DNA of 64,000 bases from Pseudomonas resinovorans NBRC 106553 (GCF_000412695.1 NC_021506.1:62001-126000), one strand, 5' to 3'. Shown: positions 16,828 through 25,131, counted from the stretch's first letter. Numbers and translations: made by a program. The notes: generated by a model not told the origin, from the letters alone.

Positions 16828-18087
16828 TCAAGCGGCCGGCAGAACCTTGGCCAGATCTGACCCAGCATCAGGGGCAAGCTCCGAAACCAGATCCGATACC
16901 TCACCTTGCACCTGAGGAGCGTTGGCGACAAGAAAGTCCCCCCAATCCTTCATCAGGGCGCGACGCTTATCCAGCAAGTCACCTCGGTTATATGCTGCTT
17001 CAACCTTACTGTTGAGGGTATGCGCGAGAGCCATTTCGCAAACCTCTCGCTGGTGATCGGTTTCTTCTGCGGCCCACGTCCGAAAAGTAGATCTGAACCC
17101 ATGCGGTACGACGCCATCGACCTGGAGCTGATCGAGCACCCTTGCCATGGCATTGCCGGGAATAGGGCCTGTTCGCCAGGAGTTGAGAAATATCCATTTG
17201 TCATGCTTTCCGACCTGCTGCCGTAGCACCTCGAGCATTTGCTCCGTAAGGGGTACCCGATGAGCCTTGCCCGCTTTCATGCGTTCTGCTGGGATGTACC
17301 AGATTTTCTCCTCCCAATCTATTTCCGGCCACTGGGCCCCGCTCACCTCTTGGTTACGGGTCGCAGTCAGAATTGCGAATTCAACAGCACGAGCTGCTGA
17401 CCCATCCAGGGAATCGAGCCTGGCCAACAGCTCGGCAGTGCGTAAAGGTGTCGGAGACGGGAAGGGGACTACCGTATGCGATTGCTTGGGCAAGAGCTTG
17501 TCGAGATGACCACGCCACCGTGCGGGGTTTTCACCTTGCCGAAGCTTCAGTGCCTTCGCTGCATCGAGCACGAGCTCTATGCGATTCCGGACGCGGTTCG
17601 CCGTGACGGGGATCTTGCTCCAGATCGGCGTCAGCACATCCAGGATATCGTCCGTGTCGACCTCGGCTATCCGAAATCCGCCTATGGCAGGGTAGACATG
17701 CTTCGTGAGTGAATTTTGCCATTGCTGGTGATGTTTCTTAGACCAGCTTGATGAATGCGTGCGGATGTACCTTTCTGCCGAAGCCCGAAACGTGTGGCTC
17801 GTTGTGGTTCGTGAGGCTTTGGCAGCTTTGACCTTCGCACGCTCAGCGGCTGGATCGACGCCACGTGCGATATCGAGCCGGTATTTGTCAGCCTCCAGCC
17901 GCGCGTCTCTGAGGCTCAAGGCAGGGAAGGTCCCCAGGGCTAGATCGTGCCGTTGCTTCGCCAGCATATAGCGAAAGACCCAACTTTTCCGCAGGGTAGC
18001 TGACACACGAAGAATCAACCCTCGGCCGTCCTGGTAGGAGCCGGGCTGGTCGACATCCTTGACGAACTTAGGGGTCAGTTTGCTCAT
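16828..18087 (-). CDS. int: Tyrosine recombinase/integrase (P4-like type)
   Basis: The 419-residue protein shows the N-terminal DUF4102-like arm ('LTPKFVKDVDQPGSYQDGRG', 'LGTFPALSLRDARLEADKY') and the catalytic domain of phage P4-type integrases. Active-site residues are visible: Arg in 'ILTATRNQEVSGAQW', His-x-x-Arg in 'VPHGFRSTFRTW', His in 'ALAHTLNSKVEAAY' and the nucleophile Tyr in the same block (AAYNRGD). Such enzymes insert islands at tRNA 3' ends, yet no tRNA is seen here. It may mark an old island boundary in the plasmid. It shares an ATGA overlap with the upstream gene. Confidence 0.9.
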   Translation of the reverse strand: MSKLTPKFVKDVDQPGSYQDGRGLILRVSATLRKSWVFRYMLAKQRHDLALGTFPALSLRDARLEADKYRLDIARGVDPAAERAKVKAAKASRTTTSHTFRASAERYIRTHSSSWSKKHHQQWQNSLTKHVYPAIGGFRIAEVDTDDILDVLTPIWSKIPVTANRVRNRIELVLDAAKALKLRQGENPARWRGHLDKLLPKQSHTVVPFPSPTPLRTAELLARLDSLDGSAARAVEFAILTATRNQEVSGAQWPEIDWEEKIWYIPAERMKAGKAHRVPLTEQMLEVLRQQVGKHDKWIFLNSWRTGPIPGNAMARVLDQLQVDGVVPHGFRSTFRTWAAEETDHQREVCEMALAHTLNSKVEAAYNRGDLLDKRRALMKDWGDFLVANAPQVQGEVSDLVSELAPDAGSDLAKVLPAA

Positions 18088-18491
18088 GAGGTGCCCTCGG
18101 TCACCGGGCCATTCTTTTCATCCACCGGCACGTCATCCTGAAAAGCGAGAGAAATGTTCTCCGGTGGGACAAGGTGAAGGCAAGCAAGCTCGTACCCCGC
18201 ATCTGAAACGAGGTGTAAACCGGAGCGATCAACGGCGAGAACGGAAATCGCTCCAGGCTCGTCATCAAGCGCTTCACCAAGCCAGTTACTGAGTGCGTCT
18301 TCTACTGCCAGCATCGACCCAAAGAAATAGACCATTTCCTTGGCTTCACCGAGTAGTTCGGAGCGAGGTCCAATCTGCGGCCGTAAACCGTCACGGAAGA
18401 TGGACTCAAGATTACGGGTTGGCGTGACGTGGTAAATCTCACCAGAAATCGGCTCGTTTTGAGCGTGCTCATTCGAAGCATGGTTTTTCAC
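18084..18491 (-). CDS. Hypothetical protein coupled to integrase; possibly ART-like
   Basis: The product has 135 residues and overlaps the integrase start by 4 nt. 'GEIYHVTPTRNLESIFRDGLRP' followed by 'VYFFGSMLAVEDALSNWL' resembles the small ADP-ribosyltransferase/2'-phosphotransferase-like domains (H-x-T near the start, GL-P, then a hydrophobic strand) seen in phages. This resemblance is by eye only, and other folds are possible. The coupling suggests a cargo or regulatory partner of the integrase. Confidence 0.5.
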   Translation of the reverse strand: MKNHASNEHAQNEPISGEIYHVTPTRNLESIFRDGLRPQIGPRSELLGEAKEMVYFFGSMLAVEDALSNWLGEALDDEPGAISVLAVDRSGLHLVSDAGYELACLHLVPPENISLAFQDDVPVDEKNGPVTEGTS

Positions 18492-18811
18492 TACGGATTC
18501 CTCGCGGCTCGTTTGTTCGCAGGCGCTGATACTGCAATCGCGCCAGATCTCGCCGGAATGTAGGAGGATAAGGTATCCCCATACAAAACGGCTACAGGCC
18601 AGAACCTATAAGGAATTCCAGAAAACCCAAATATTACATCCCACACCATAGCCCACAGTTGCTATCGAGCAGAATGACCCTTCCAGGAAGCAGAGGAGGC
18701 GGACCGACGAGAGCATGAGTACCTGGACCAGGTGAGGTAGGGGAGAGGAGAGGAGAGGGGGAGTCGCCCACCCGGCAGCAGGCCTGAATCCTCGGCCGGG
18801 TTGTCGCCTGA
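18492..18811. other. Intergenic region with purine tract
   Basis: No gene is seen in these 320 bp. A strand-biased purine run (GGGGAGAGGAGAGGAGAGGG) lies near 18739-18762 and could form a triplex or act as a slippage tract. The promoter of the 18491 gene must lie here. Confidence 0.4.
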
Positions 18812-19609
18812 TCAGATTGAATGGATGGCTTCTGAGCCGCCAATTTCAACTATGGTCAATAGCCCGTTTTCAAAAACACCACCAGTATCAATATATCGAA
18901 CATTCCCTAAATCAAGGACGGCAGCGACTTTCGTGTGGCCTACAAAGATCCTGTCGATACCAGCAACGGGGATGGTTGTTTGATTTGCATGTCGAGACCT
19001 ACGCCACATTGCTTCCGTGGCATGGTAGTTCCTATAAGAGTCGCCTAACTCACCTGTCAGAGCCTCTTCGAAGCGCGACCAACTTAGGCATGTGCATTCA
19101 GCATGAACAATTCCAAACTTTTCGCCGTTGCGGCCTTCGACCTGAATAGCGATGGGTAGACCATGTAAAGAAAGCCCTATGGACTTCTGCTCGTCAGAGG
19201 TAAGGGAATAAAACCATTCTCCACCGTACTTCCGATGTCCAACTGGTTCGGTATCTAGTCCGCCTTCAACACACCAGTAGTCATGATTCCCCATAACAGA
19301 CTTGAACCAAGGCTTCTTCAACCACTCATCAACTTGGTGTGATTCTGGCCCTCTATCAACTAAATCACCTACCGAAAATAGTCTGTCTGCATATTCGTCA
19401 AATCCTACCGAAGATAACAGTTTCGATAGCTTGCTGAATTCACCATGAATATCGCCAACCACGAAATCACGCCCAAAAATATTTGCTCCATACTTCGCGT
19501 AATAGCCATTGGCGCTCACGCTGACCGGGGCATGAATTGCAGAAAGATGAGGGAATTTTGGCATCATAATAGGCTCGCGATACGCTGTAATTGTTGGCAT
19601 ACAGACCAT
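18812..19609 (-). CDS. Metallophosphoesterase (PrpA/ApaH-like)
   Basis: The protein has 265 residues. The calcineurin-type signature is complete: 'DFVVGDIHGEFSKL' (D-x-H), 'FSVGDLVDRGPES' (GD-x-x-DRG), 'VMGNHDYW' (GNHD), 'IVHAECTCLSW' and 'RIFVGHTKVAAV' (GHT). These enzymes remove phosphate from phosphoproteins or diadenosine polyphosphates using two metals. The first 45 residues are not part of the domain, so a later start is possible. It is next to a GNAT gene on the same strand. Confidence 0.85.
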   Translation of the reverse strand: MVCMPTITAYREPIMMPKFPHLSAIHAPVSVSANGYYAKYGANIFGRDFVVGDIHGEFSKLSKLLSSVGFDEYADRLFSVGDLVDRGPESHQVDEWLKKPWFKSVMGNHDYWCVEGGLDTEPVGHRKYGGEWFYSLTSDEQKSIGLSLHGLPIAIQVEGRNGEKFGIVHAECTCLSWSRFEEALTGELGDSYRNYHATEAMWRRSRHANQTTIPVAGIDRIFVGHTKVAAVLDLGNVRYIDTGGVFENGLLTIVEIGGSEAIHSI

Positions 19610-19627
19610 TTTCGGAACGGATAGCGC

Positions 19628-20305
19628 CTAGATAGATAAAGGGTTCTTGCGTTGCTCAACGAAGTACGCAACCTCTTGAGATATTCGCTTTGTTTCAGCG
19701 TCATACTCATCGTTGATAGCAACAGCCCGATCCCCGCCAAGTTCGCTAATCAAGCGTTGAGCTTCTTGAGAAACCGCACTTTGTCTGTTCAGGAAGTTCG
19801 GGTCTATGACGTTCATATTGTAGGAACCGCCAATTCGCATAGCGACTTGAGACCCTTGGGCCTCGCACATTACGAATCCGATCTTTTCATACGCCTCTAC
19901 GAGTTTTGGAAAGCAGCTCAGCGCTATGTCGGTGAAGCGTGGTTTTAGGCTGGCAATCATCGCAGTCATAATTCCCTGATTGCGGTGGGCTGAATCGACG
20001 CAAATATAATTGATGCCACAAGCAGTTGCGGAGTCGTTAGCACGGGTGAGGGTCATAAAACCTATAATAGTTGATGCGGAATTTACAGCGATTACTAATT
20101 CTGAATTGATCATCAGGCTAATTGCTGGGTCTAGTTGAAGTTGGATATCAGTGAGCATCCACGCACGAACTACGCCGAACATTGGGTGGGTAGTGCTTAT
20201 TGGTCGGTTGACCAAATCCTGGCTATAGCGATAGGCCATCCGCAAGATTTCTTCTTTCTGCGAATCACCTAGTTCTTTAATATTTTTGATTGTAACAATT
20301 TCCAT
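19628..20305 (-). CDS. GNAT-family N-acetyltransferase
   Basis: I start at the ATG with AAGGAG 8 nt upstream, giving 225 residues (MEIVTIKNIKELG). The acetyl-CoA loop appears as 'CVDSAHRNQGIMTAMIASL' (Q/R-x-x-G-x pattern), preceded by strand 'SASTIIGFMTLTR'. After about residue 150 a different C-terminal part follows with no clear match. The substrate is unknown. It ends 18 bp from the phosphoesterase start, so the two are probably one operon. Confidence 0.7.
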   Translation of the reverse strand: MEIVTIKNIKELGDSQKEEILRMAYRYSQDLVNRPISTTHPMFGVVRAWMLTDIQLQLDPAISLMINSELVIAVNSASTIIGFMTLTRANDSATACGINYICVDSAHRNQGIMTAMIASLKPRFTDIALSCFPKLVEAYEKIGFVMCEAQGSQVAMRIGGSYNMNVIDPNFLNRQSAVSQEAQRLISELGGDRAVAINDEYDAETKRISQEVAYFVEQRKNPLSI

Positions 20306-20330
20306 GATTGCTCCTTTGTGTTCGCTTCGG

Positions 20331-20720
20331 TTATTTGCTTTCAACAATATGCCACTGACCATCCCAGTTTCGGATTTTGCATTTAGCAGTCATTCCGCGC
20401 CCGGTGTGGATGCCTTGAACAACGCCCTCACCAGGCCCCGTTCTGGCAAAGTTCACACGGCCACAGTCTTTGAAGGCGACCTGATTCATGAATCCCCCCC
20501 TGCTTTGCACCGCGTCCTCCCCGGCTGCCGTATCGACTGCTCGCTGGCCGTTTGTGATGCGAGTAGCTTGAATCACGGTCGAGCCGTCTTCTGCCTTGCT
20601 GTAGTGCAAAGTGCGCTCGTGTTCGACAGCACCGGTACCGACTGCGCCCCCCGAATCTCGCGACGAGTCGCAGCCGGCCAACGAGAGGCCAAAGAGGGTG
20701 TAGATAAACAGCTTGCGCAT
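20331..20720 (-). CDS. Small lipoprotein
   Basis: The ATG at 20720 (GGAG 8 nt upstream) gives 129 residues. 'MRKLFIYTLFGLSLAGC' is a signal peptide with lipobox LAGC, so it is anchored in a membrane by its cysteine. The mature part has two further cysteines and ends 'CKIRNWDGQWHIVESK'. No family is recognised; an exclusion or envelope role would be speculation. Confidence 0.7.
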   Translation of the reverse strand: MRKLFIYTLFGLSLAGCDSSRDSGGAVGTGAVEHERTLHYSKAEDGSTVIQATRITNGQRAVDTAAGEDAVQSRGGFMNQVAFKDCGRVNFARTGPGEGVVQGIHTGRGMTAKCKIRNWDGQWHIVESK

Positions 20721-20867
20721 AGATGGAGCTCCAATGATGTTTGAGGAATAAGCATGCCAGCGCGGGAGAAAATGCCAACTCAAGTTGATGCATTTACTGC
20801 CCTGGGCGGGAGCAGGGCGTTGTATCTTCCTCCGGTGTGTCGGAGATATTTCCGCCAGCAATACTCA

Positions 20868-21716
20868 TCAGAACAGTGCGATTTGTTGGCCACTGGTTGC
20901 GGGGGGGGCAGTGAGAGTGGCCAAGTCCCGGAACAGGACGGGCGTAGTATTTTCGTCTGGAGGATTGGTGATCTCGCTGGCCATGGTCTGGTGGCGCGTT
21001 AGCCTGGCGCGCCATAGACCCATAACGTGTGCCGGCGTGTACCACAGCTCCCGTTCTTCCAGCGCCAGCGTGTTACCGAGGATCAGAATTGCGGGAATGT
21101 GCAGAAGGCTGAGCTGGAGGTAGGTCATATGAACTGCGCGGGAGTCGACATCCTGCGCAGTCACATGGAGGCAGCGCTGGTAGTTGAAGCCTTTGTCTCC
21201 CAACGCTTCGGCGATCGCGATCACCATAGCTCCCGCACCGGATGCTGGTTCGTTGACCGTTATAAAACCTCGCTCATCTAGTCGCTTGCGCAGATCTGCA
21301 CCATCCCCAAAGAGTTGTGAGGCCATGAGCTTGCAGACTGGGTAAGGGGTGAAAAACTGTCCTCTTGAGCTGTTCCCCAGCTCCAACTCGCCGAATACCT
21401 GGCCAAGCACATCGTCAGGCCCATATTCCATTGCCATGGTGAGTTCAGCGAGCATCTGGGGAAACCGATGCACCTCGCTCGGCTCATACTTCTTAATGAC
21501 GCTCATGTAGCGTTTTTCACGCTCATTACGCTGGGCCAGGTCCACGCTGTTGCTCATCGCTAGCGCGCCCATTTCGCAGAAGTCCGCAAACACATCCCAC
21601 AAGTGATGGCGATGGCTGTTTGCGTTGAGCAGGCGAATGAGGTTTTTACGGTGTTCTGCCGGGCTCGAGGATTCGGTCTTTGCGTTTGCGTGTCTTGATT
21701 TAGCCATGGTGCTCAT
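20868..21716 (-). CDS. Orphan N-6 DNA methylase-like protein (HsdM-type), catalytic motif not seen
   Basis: The 282-residue protein has the HsdM-like blocks 'GNSSRGQFFTPYPVCKLM' and the SAM-binding 'VNEPASGAGAMVIAIAEAL', then 'TAQDVDSRAVHMTYLQLSLL'. The usual NPPY/F catalytic motif IV, expected soon after 'ILGNTLALEE', is not visible, and the protein stops early for an HsdM. No specificity or restriction subunit is nearby. It may be a plasmid methylase of a short subfamily or an inactive SAM-binding relative. Confidence 0.7.
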   Translation of the reverse strand: MSTMAKSRHANAKTESSSPAEHRKNLIRLLNANSHRHHLWDVFADFCEMGALAMSNSVDLAQRNEREKRYMSVIKKYEPSEVHRFPQMLAELTMAMEYGPDDVLGQVFGELELGNSSRGQFFTPYPVCKLMASQLFGDGADLRKRLDERGFITVNEPASGAGAMVIAIAEALGDKGFNYQRCLHVTAQDVDSRAVHMTYLQLSLLHIPAILILGNTLALEERELWYTPAHVMGLWRARLTRHQTMASEITNPPDENTTPVLFRDLATLTAPPATSGQQIALF

Positions 21717-21774
21717 CAGCTGCTATCGGGAACGTTAGGACGAACCTAACCCGAAGTGATGAGAACCCAAGAAG

Positions 21775-22125
21775 TCAGTCGATCACGATCTCTCGCACTG
21801 AATCCCAGTCGTTGGGGGAAGCATCGCCGGTGGCAAAAGCGAACCGCATACCCACGGTCGGTCTGCCTTTCTTCATGAGATAAGCCGCAGCTCCAGCGCA
21901 CATCGACTCGTGCCCCGAGGGTTCATAGTTCCCCTCATCGTCCCAGTTGCCACCCCGTTTTGAATGCACGGTCTTGTGGCACTGGAAAGTAGATTGATCA
22001 TCCTCGATCAGGGTAGAAATAATCCCCTCCAAGCGCCCGCGGCTTAGCGGAATGGCTCCTTCCTTGAGGAAAGGGCAATTCGCACAGGGTTTTTTCAGTC
22101 GGAAATGCTGCTTGATCGGATTCAC
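21775..22125 (-). CDS. DUF6283-like cysteine-rich small protein
   Basis: The 116-residue protein shows 'KPCANCPFLKEGAIPL', 'TFQCHKTVHSK' and 'ESMCAGAAAYLMKKG', a Cys/His arrangement that suggests bound metal or an Fe-S cluster and recurs in phage and plasmid accessory genes. It lies 12 bp after the ASCH gene on the same strand, so they are likely co-transcribed. Biochemical role unknown. Confidence 0.6.
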   Translation of the reverse strand: MNPIKQHFRLKKPCANCPFLKEGAIPLSRGRLEGIISTLIEDDQSTFQCHKTVHSKRGGNWDDEGNYEPSGHESMCAGAAAYLMKKGRPTVGMRFAFATGDASPNDWDSVREIVID

Positions 22126-22137
22126 TGAACCGCATCC

Positions 22138-22413
22138 TTAGCGCGAAACATCAATGGCGAAAACCTCGACTGGATCTGCGCCGAAGTGTGGATGAACGAT
22201 CGTCGTCAAGCGATAGCCCTTCCAGGGCAACACAAGTCTTCGTGCGTCGTCTCCGCGCTTCGGATAGCCCCGTGTCAGCTCAATCTGGTCGAAGCTCTGT
22301 CCATCCAAACGCCGTCGCCAATAGGGCGTGGCAGCTCGGAATTCTTCCGGCTTGATCCCGGCCTTGATTGCGTCGAAATACTCGCCTTTGAGCGGCAGTA
22401 CCAGGGTACGCAT
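22138..22413 (-). CDS. ASCH-domain (PUA-like) protein
   Basis: The 91-residue protein has the ASCH layout: 'LVLPLKGEYFDAIKAGIKPEEFR' at the start, 'YWRRRLDG', 'DQIELTRGYPKRGDD' and a final strand 'DPVEVFAIDVSR'. ASCH domains bind RNA or modified nucleobases. It is the first gene of a two-gene minus-strand unit. Confidence 0.7.
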   Translation of the reverse strand: MRTLVLPLKGEYFDAIKAGIKPEEFRAATPYWRRRLDGQSFDQIELTRGYPKRGDDARRLVLPWKGYRLTTIVHPHFGADPVEVFAIDVSR

Positions 22414-22771
22414 GAATAGGGTTCCTTTTCAGAGCGGTCGAGTGCAATCTAGGCTCCGATTATCCCATTTGCCAGGCACAACCCAAGCGCATAGCAGGTG
22501 GGATGGAATGCTGGTGGCTACCTGATAAGCGTAGGATGTGCGGTTGGAGAAAGCCGATGCTGCCTGGTTGGGATGTGACGCCCAGCGGCAAGCTCTGAAG
22601 GAAGGGGGTAGAGAAGGAGAGAGGGAATCTCAGAAAGGCAAAAGCCCGGTGATTAACCGGGCTTTGCAGGTCCCTCTAGGGGGATAAAACTCAAGTGCCT
22701 CAAGGGCTACGTGGGAAATAATAGGGTCAGCTGACACTTATGTCAACTATTCAGTAAGCATTTGACCTAGG
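22414..22771. other. Intergenic region with a terminator
   Basis: No gene is seen. A hairpin AAAGCCCGG-TGATTAA-CCGGGCTTT lies at 22640-22665. The sequence TTTGACCTAGGCTA near 22760 resembles TTTGACCTATGCTA near 39319, so both may carry the same small element. Confidence 0.45.
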
Positions 22772-23224
22772 CTATTTCAGCAATCCACCGGCGTTAACGG
22801 CCTTAATCACTGCTGTCTGAATCAGGGTAACGACCTCTCGCGATAGCACCTGCTCAAGATGACCACGCATCGCCCTGGGCTTGAATAGGCGCTGTTTGCT
22901 GACCTGCTCAACGAGGTCCGCTTTGGCCCACCTGGTCTGTTGCTTGAAGTACGGTAGCTCGTCAATCAGGTCGCTCCCCAGCTCGACGTGTAGCCCGCGG
23001 CTGAGTTTGCCCATGTCCTTTGTTGTCGATAGCGGCACGACAATGCAGGCATTTGGGTCGATGCGCGCGTTGAGCACAACAACCAAGCGGTTTTTTATCA
23101 TTTCGGGCTTCAAGCGATAGTCATAGTTCTTGAAAACTATGACGCCGTTTTCATCGTACTGATAATCGCCGTAATTGCATTCCAAGATCTGCCCTATCTT
23201 GGGTTCAAAATTAATAGCCATCAA
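22772..23224 (-). CDS. PemK/MazF-like toxin-family protein, solitary
   Basis: The 150-residue protein fits the PemK/MazF-like group that includes YifN: 'FEPKIGQILECNYG' at the start, 'RLKPEMIKNRLVVVLNARIDP', 'CIVVPLSTTKD' and 'TRWAKADLVEQVSKQRLF'. Classical members cut mRNA at short sequences. No small antitoxin gene is adjacent on either side, so it may be an orphan, pair with a distant partner, or not be toxic. Confidence 0.72.
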   Translation of the reverse strand: MMAINFEPKIGQILECNYGDYQYDENGVIVFKNYDYRLKPEMIKNRLVVVLNARIDPNACIVVPLSTTKDMGKLSRGLHVELGSDLIDELPYFKQQTRWAKADLVEQVSKQRLFKPRAMRGHLEQVLSREVVTLIQTAVIKAVNAGGLLK

Positions 23225-23326
23225 TCGTCCTTAAAGCTGGATCGCTGCCAGGCTGCATGATGCCACAGCGCCACGCATCCCGTGCGAACGAGTGCTGGGA
23301 CAACCGATGCAATTTGCATTTGAGTA

Positions 23327-23578
23327 TCAAGGCCGGGGCAGCCAGCGGGTGAGTGCGGCAAGCAGCCATCCCAGAGTGCACCAGGTGGTCAACATGAGGA
23401 AGCCTAGGAGGGCGATGCCAGTGTTGCCAAAAAGCCCGCCAAAAAGCAGCAGGAAGGCCTGAGGCGCGGCTTCGAACACCCCAGACCAGATCAGCGTGGC
23501 ATTGGCCACCCCGGCTAGGAACATGACCCATGCAAGGTATTCCGGCAAATAGCTCGACTTGAGTGTAGGGGACTGCAT
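23327..23578 (-). CDS. Small two-span membrane protein
   Basis: The ATG at 23578 has AAGGAG 8 nt upstream and gives 83 residues. Two hydrophobic segments are visible ('EYLAWVMFLAGVANATLIWSG' and 'IALLGFLMLTTWCTLGWLLA'). Longer readings overlap the upstream gene region without a site. Function unknown. Confidence 0.6.
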   Translation of the reverse strand: MQSPTLKSSYLPEYLAWVMFLAGVANATLIWSGVFEAAPQAFLLLFGGLFGNTGIALLGFLMLTTWCTLGWLLAALTRWLPRP

Positions 23579-23694
23579 GAGGCAACTCCTTGTTGTCAGA
23601 GGGGGAGATGCTTTCAGGCTATTTCCATTACGCGATATACCAAGCCAACAAAAAGCCCGGCGAGCCGTGCTGGGATTGCTGTTGGTGCTAGTCC

Positions 23695-24048
23695 TCAAAA
23701 CGCAAGCTCTTGCTGTCGGTCTGCGTATCCGCACCAACGGGCAAAGCAGTCGGGATTACCCACTTCCATCTCTATGTTTCCGGCGTAGCCATGGGCGCGG
23801 GCGTCACGGATCAGTTCTGCGATAACTTCGGGACTGTCTCCCATCTCGAAACAGGTATCGAAAGTACGCTCGCCCAGTCCTTCAAACCCCCGATCCCACA
23901 AGTGATAGCTGGTGATCTCACGCACGAGGTTGTGGCGATAGGCTAGCTGCACGAAGCGCACACGGGCCTTAAAGCCCGAAGCTGTTGAGAGGCCTACCTT
24001 GTCGCGTAGACGAAACAGTTCGTTGATGGTGGAGGTGGTGTAAGACAT
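23695..24048 (-). CDS. Hypothetical protein
   Basis: This 117-residue soluble protein starts MSYTTSTINELFRLRDK, with a weak GGA far upstream of the ATG. 'RHNLVREITSYHLWDRGFEGL' and 'IRDARAHGYAGNIEMEVGNPD' look like helices of a compact fold. No family is recognised. Confidence 0.55.
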   Translation of the reverse strand: MSYTTSTINELFRLRDKVGLSTASGFKARVRFVQLAYRHNLVREITSYHLWDRGFEGLGERTFDTCFEMGDSPEVIAELIRDARAHGYAGNIEMEVGNPDCFARWCGYADRQQELAF

Positions 24049-24155
24049 AAGGCGATCCGAGCTTTCCAGAAGATGCCTTCAGGTTACTGCATGAGGTGGG
24101 AATCCCAACCGGACTCAACGAGTCTCGGGAGAGCCGATGCCAAATGGCGGCATGA

Positions 24156-24281
24156 TCAGAATTTCATAGACAGAAGGGGCAGGGGATCAATTTGCACTCT
24201 GATGCCGGTGTATTGGGCTGAAAGCCTCCCATCCAGAGGAAAAACGCCGTGGGGAATTTCAGGATCGGTGCCGTGCCACAT
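24156..24281 (-). pseudogene. Fragment or non-AUG-start small gene
   Basis: An open frame on the minus strand runs from a stop at about 24390 to the stop at 24156-24158 and reads like real protein throughout ('LVAGRAVSPHHWIEVGLFRID', 'HGTDPEIPHGVFPLDGRLS'). The only ATG, at 24281, lies in the middle of it. The leader hairpin at 24377-24409 would put a start near 24328, where there is no start codon. It is either a decayed gene or uses an unusual start. Confidence 0.35.
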
Positions 24282-24376
24282 CCGGGCGCGGTAGTCGATC
24301 CGGAAGAGCCCAACCTCAATCCAGTGGTGGGGAGAAACGGCCCGGCCAGCAACGAGCTGGTGGCCAAGCCGCGCTG

Positions 24377-24409
24377 CCTCGGCCCAACTCGTTTAGGGCT
24401 GGGCTTTTT
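24377..24409 (-). promoter_or_regulatory. Leader hairpin of the GGGCCGAGG family
   Basis: Read on the minus strand, AAGCCCAGCCC, a short loop and TGGGCCGAGG form a hairpin. Copies at 25495 and 26303, and a plus-strand form at 37838, precede other small genes by about 45-50 nt. Read on the plus strand it also resembles a terminator (GGGCTGGGC then TTTTT). Confidence 0.45.
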
Positions 24410-24410
24410 C

Positions 24411-24569
24411 CTATGCATCCATCTTCGGGGGGGCTGGCTTGATGAAAACCACCACACCCAGCCAATTCATCAGTGCGTGACCTGGTGCGGAGAAGTCGCC
24501 ACCTGGTAGCAGCCGGAAGCGCTTCGCAGCCCTGATTTCAACCTGTTTCGAACGAACGGTGAAGATCAT
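24411..24569 (-). CDS. 52-residue small protein, duplicated at 38796
   Basis: The ATG at 24569 has GGAAAA upstream and gives MIFTVRSKQVEIRAAKRFRL and onward, ending FIKPAPPKMDA. A near-identical protein is encoded on the opposite strand at 38796-38954 (MIFTIRSKQVEIRASKRFRL). Conservation of two copies argues that this short frame is real. Function unknown. Confidence 0.65.
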   Translation of the reverse strand: MIFTVRSKQVEIRAAKRFRLLPGGDFSAPGHALMNWLGVVVFIKPAPPKMDA

Positions 24570-24580
24570 GAACTTTTCCG

Positions 24581-24763
24581 TTACTCGGGTTGATCGGTGA
24601 CCAGCTCTACGCCGCCATCCCATTCGGCCAGGACTTCGGCACCGCACGCGGAGCAGGCCGTAGTCACTTCGGGCGATGATTCAGGCAGATGCAACTTGCC
24701 TGCTTGGCCGCACACGGTGCAGCGATACACGTACAGAACAAGCGGAGCATTGGTGATCGACAT
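24581..24763 (-). CDS. Small zinc-ribbon protein
   Basis: The product is 60 residues, starting at MSITNAPLVLYVYRC with AGGA upstream. Two CxxC pairs (CTVCG and CSACG) about 21 residues apart form a zinc ribbon. It ends 11 bp from the next gene. Role unknown; small zinc ribbons often bind nucleic acid or protein partners. Confidence 0.6.
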   Translation of the reverse strand: MSITNAPLVLYVYRCTVCGQAGKLHLPESSPEVTTACSACGAEVLAEWDGGVELVTDQPE

Positions 24764-24774
24764 GTCATATTTTC

Positions 24775-25131
24775 CTATATTCCGTCGCTGTCGGCCTTGG
24801 TTGAAATGTAGCGGCATTGCTCGGAATAAAGCTCGTTAAATGGCAAAAGACATAGTTGCTGAGTGCCATCCCTAAAAGTTCGAAGCTCGACCCTCTCAGT
24901 GCGTCCAGAATCGAACACAAAATCATCGCCTACGACTGAAAACTCGTCCGTGGTCGTTTTGACGAAGTGATTATTTGATATCAGTAACTCCCCGGCCAAC
25001 CGGTAACTTTTTAACGTTCGACCATGGATCATCTCCTTAACTGCCCAACAGCCCCAAGCGACTAGGGCTGCTAGAGCTATAATCGGAAATATCTTCACAA
25101 TTTTTTGCTGGTGATCTTTGAAGTTATTCAT
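24775..25131 (-). CDS. Single-span membrane protein
   Basis: The 118-residue protein has an N-terminal membrane helix ('IVKIFPIIALAALVAWGCWAV') and a beta-rich outer domain with two cysteines near the end. AGGA sits in the loop of a small hairpin (CACGG...CCGTG) just before the ATG. No family is recognised. Confidence 0.6.
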   Translation of the reverse strand: MNNFKDHQQKIVKIFPIIALAALVAWGCWAVKEMIHGRTLKSYRLAGELLISNNHFVKTTTDEFSVVGDDFVFDSGRTERVELRTFRDGTQQLCLLPFNELYSEQCRYISTKADSDGI

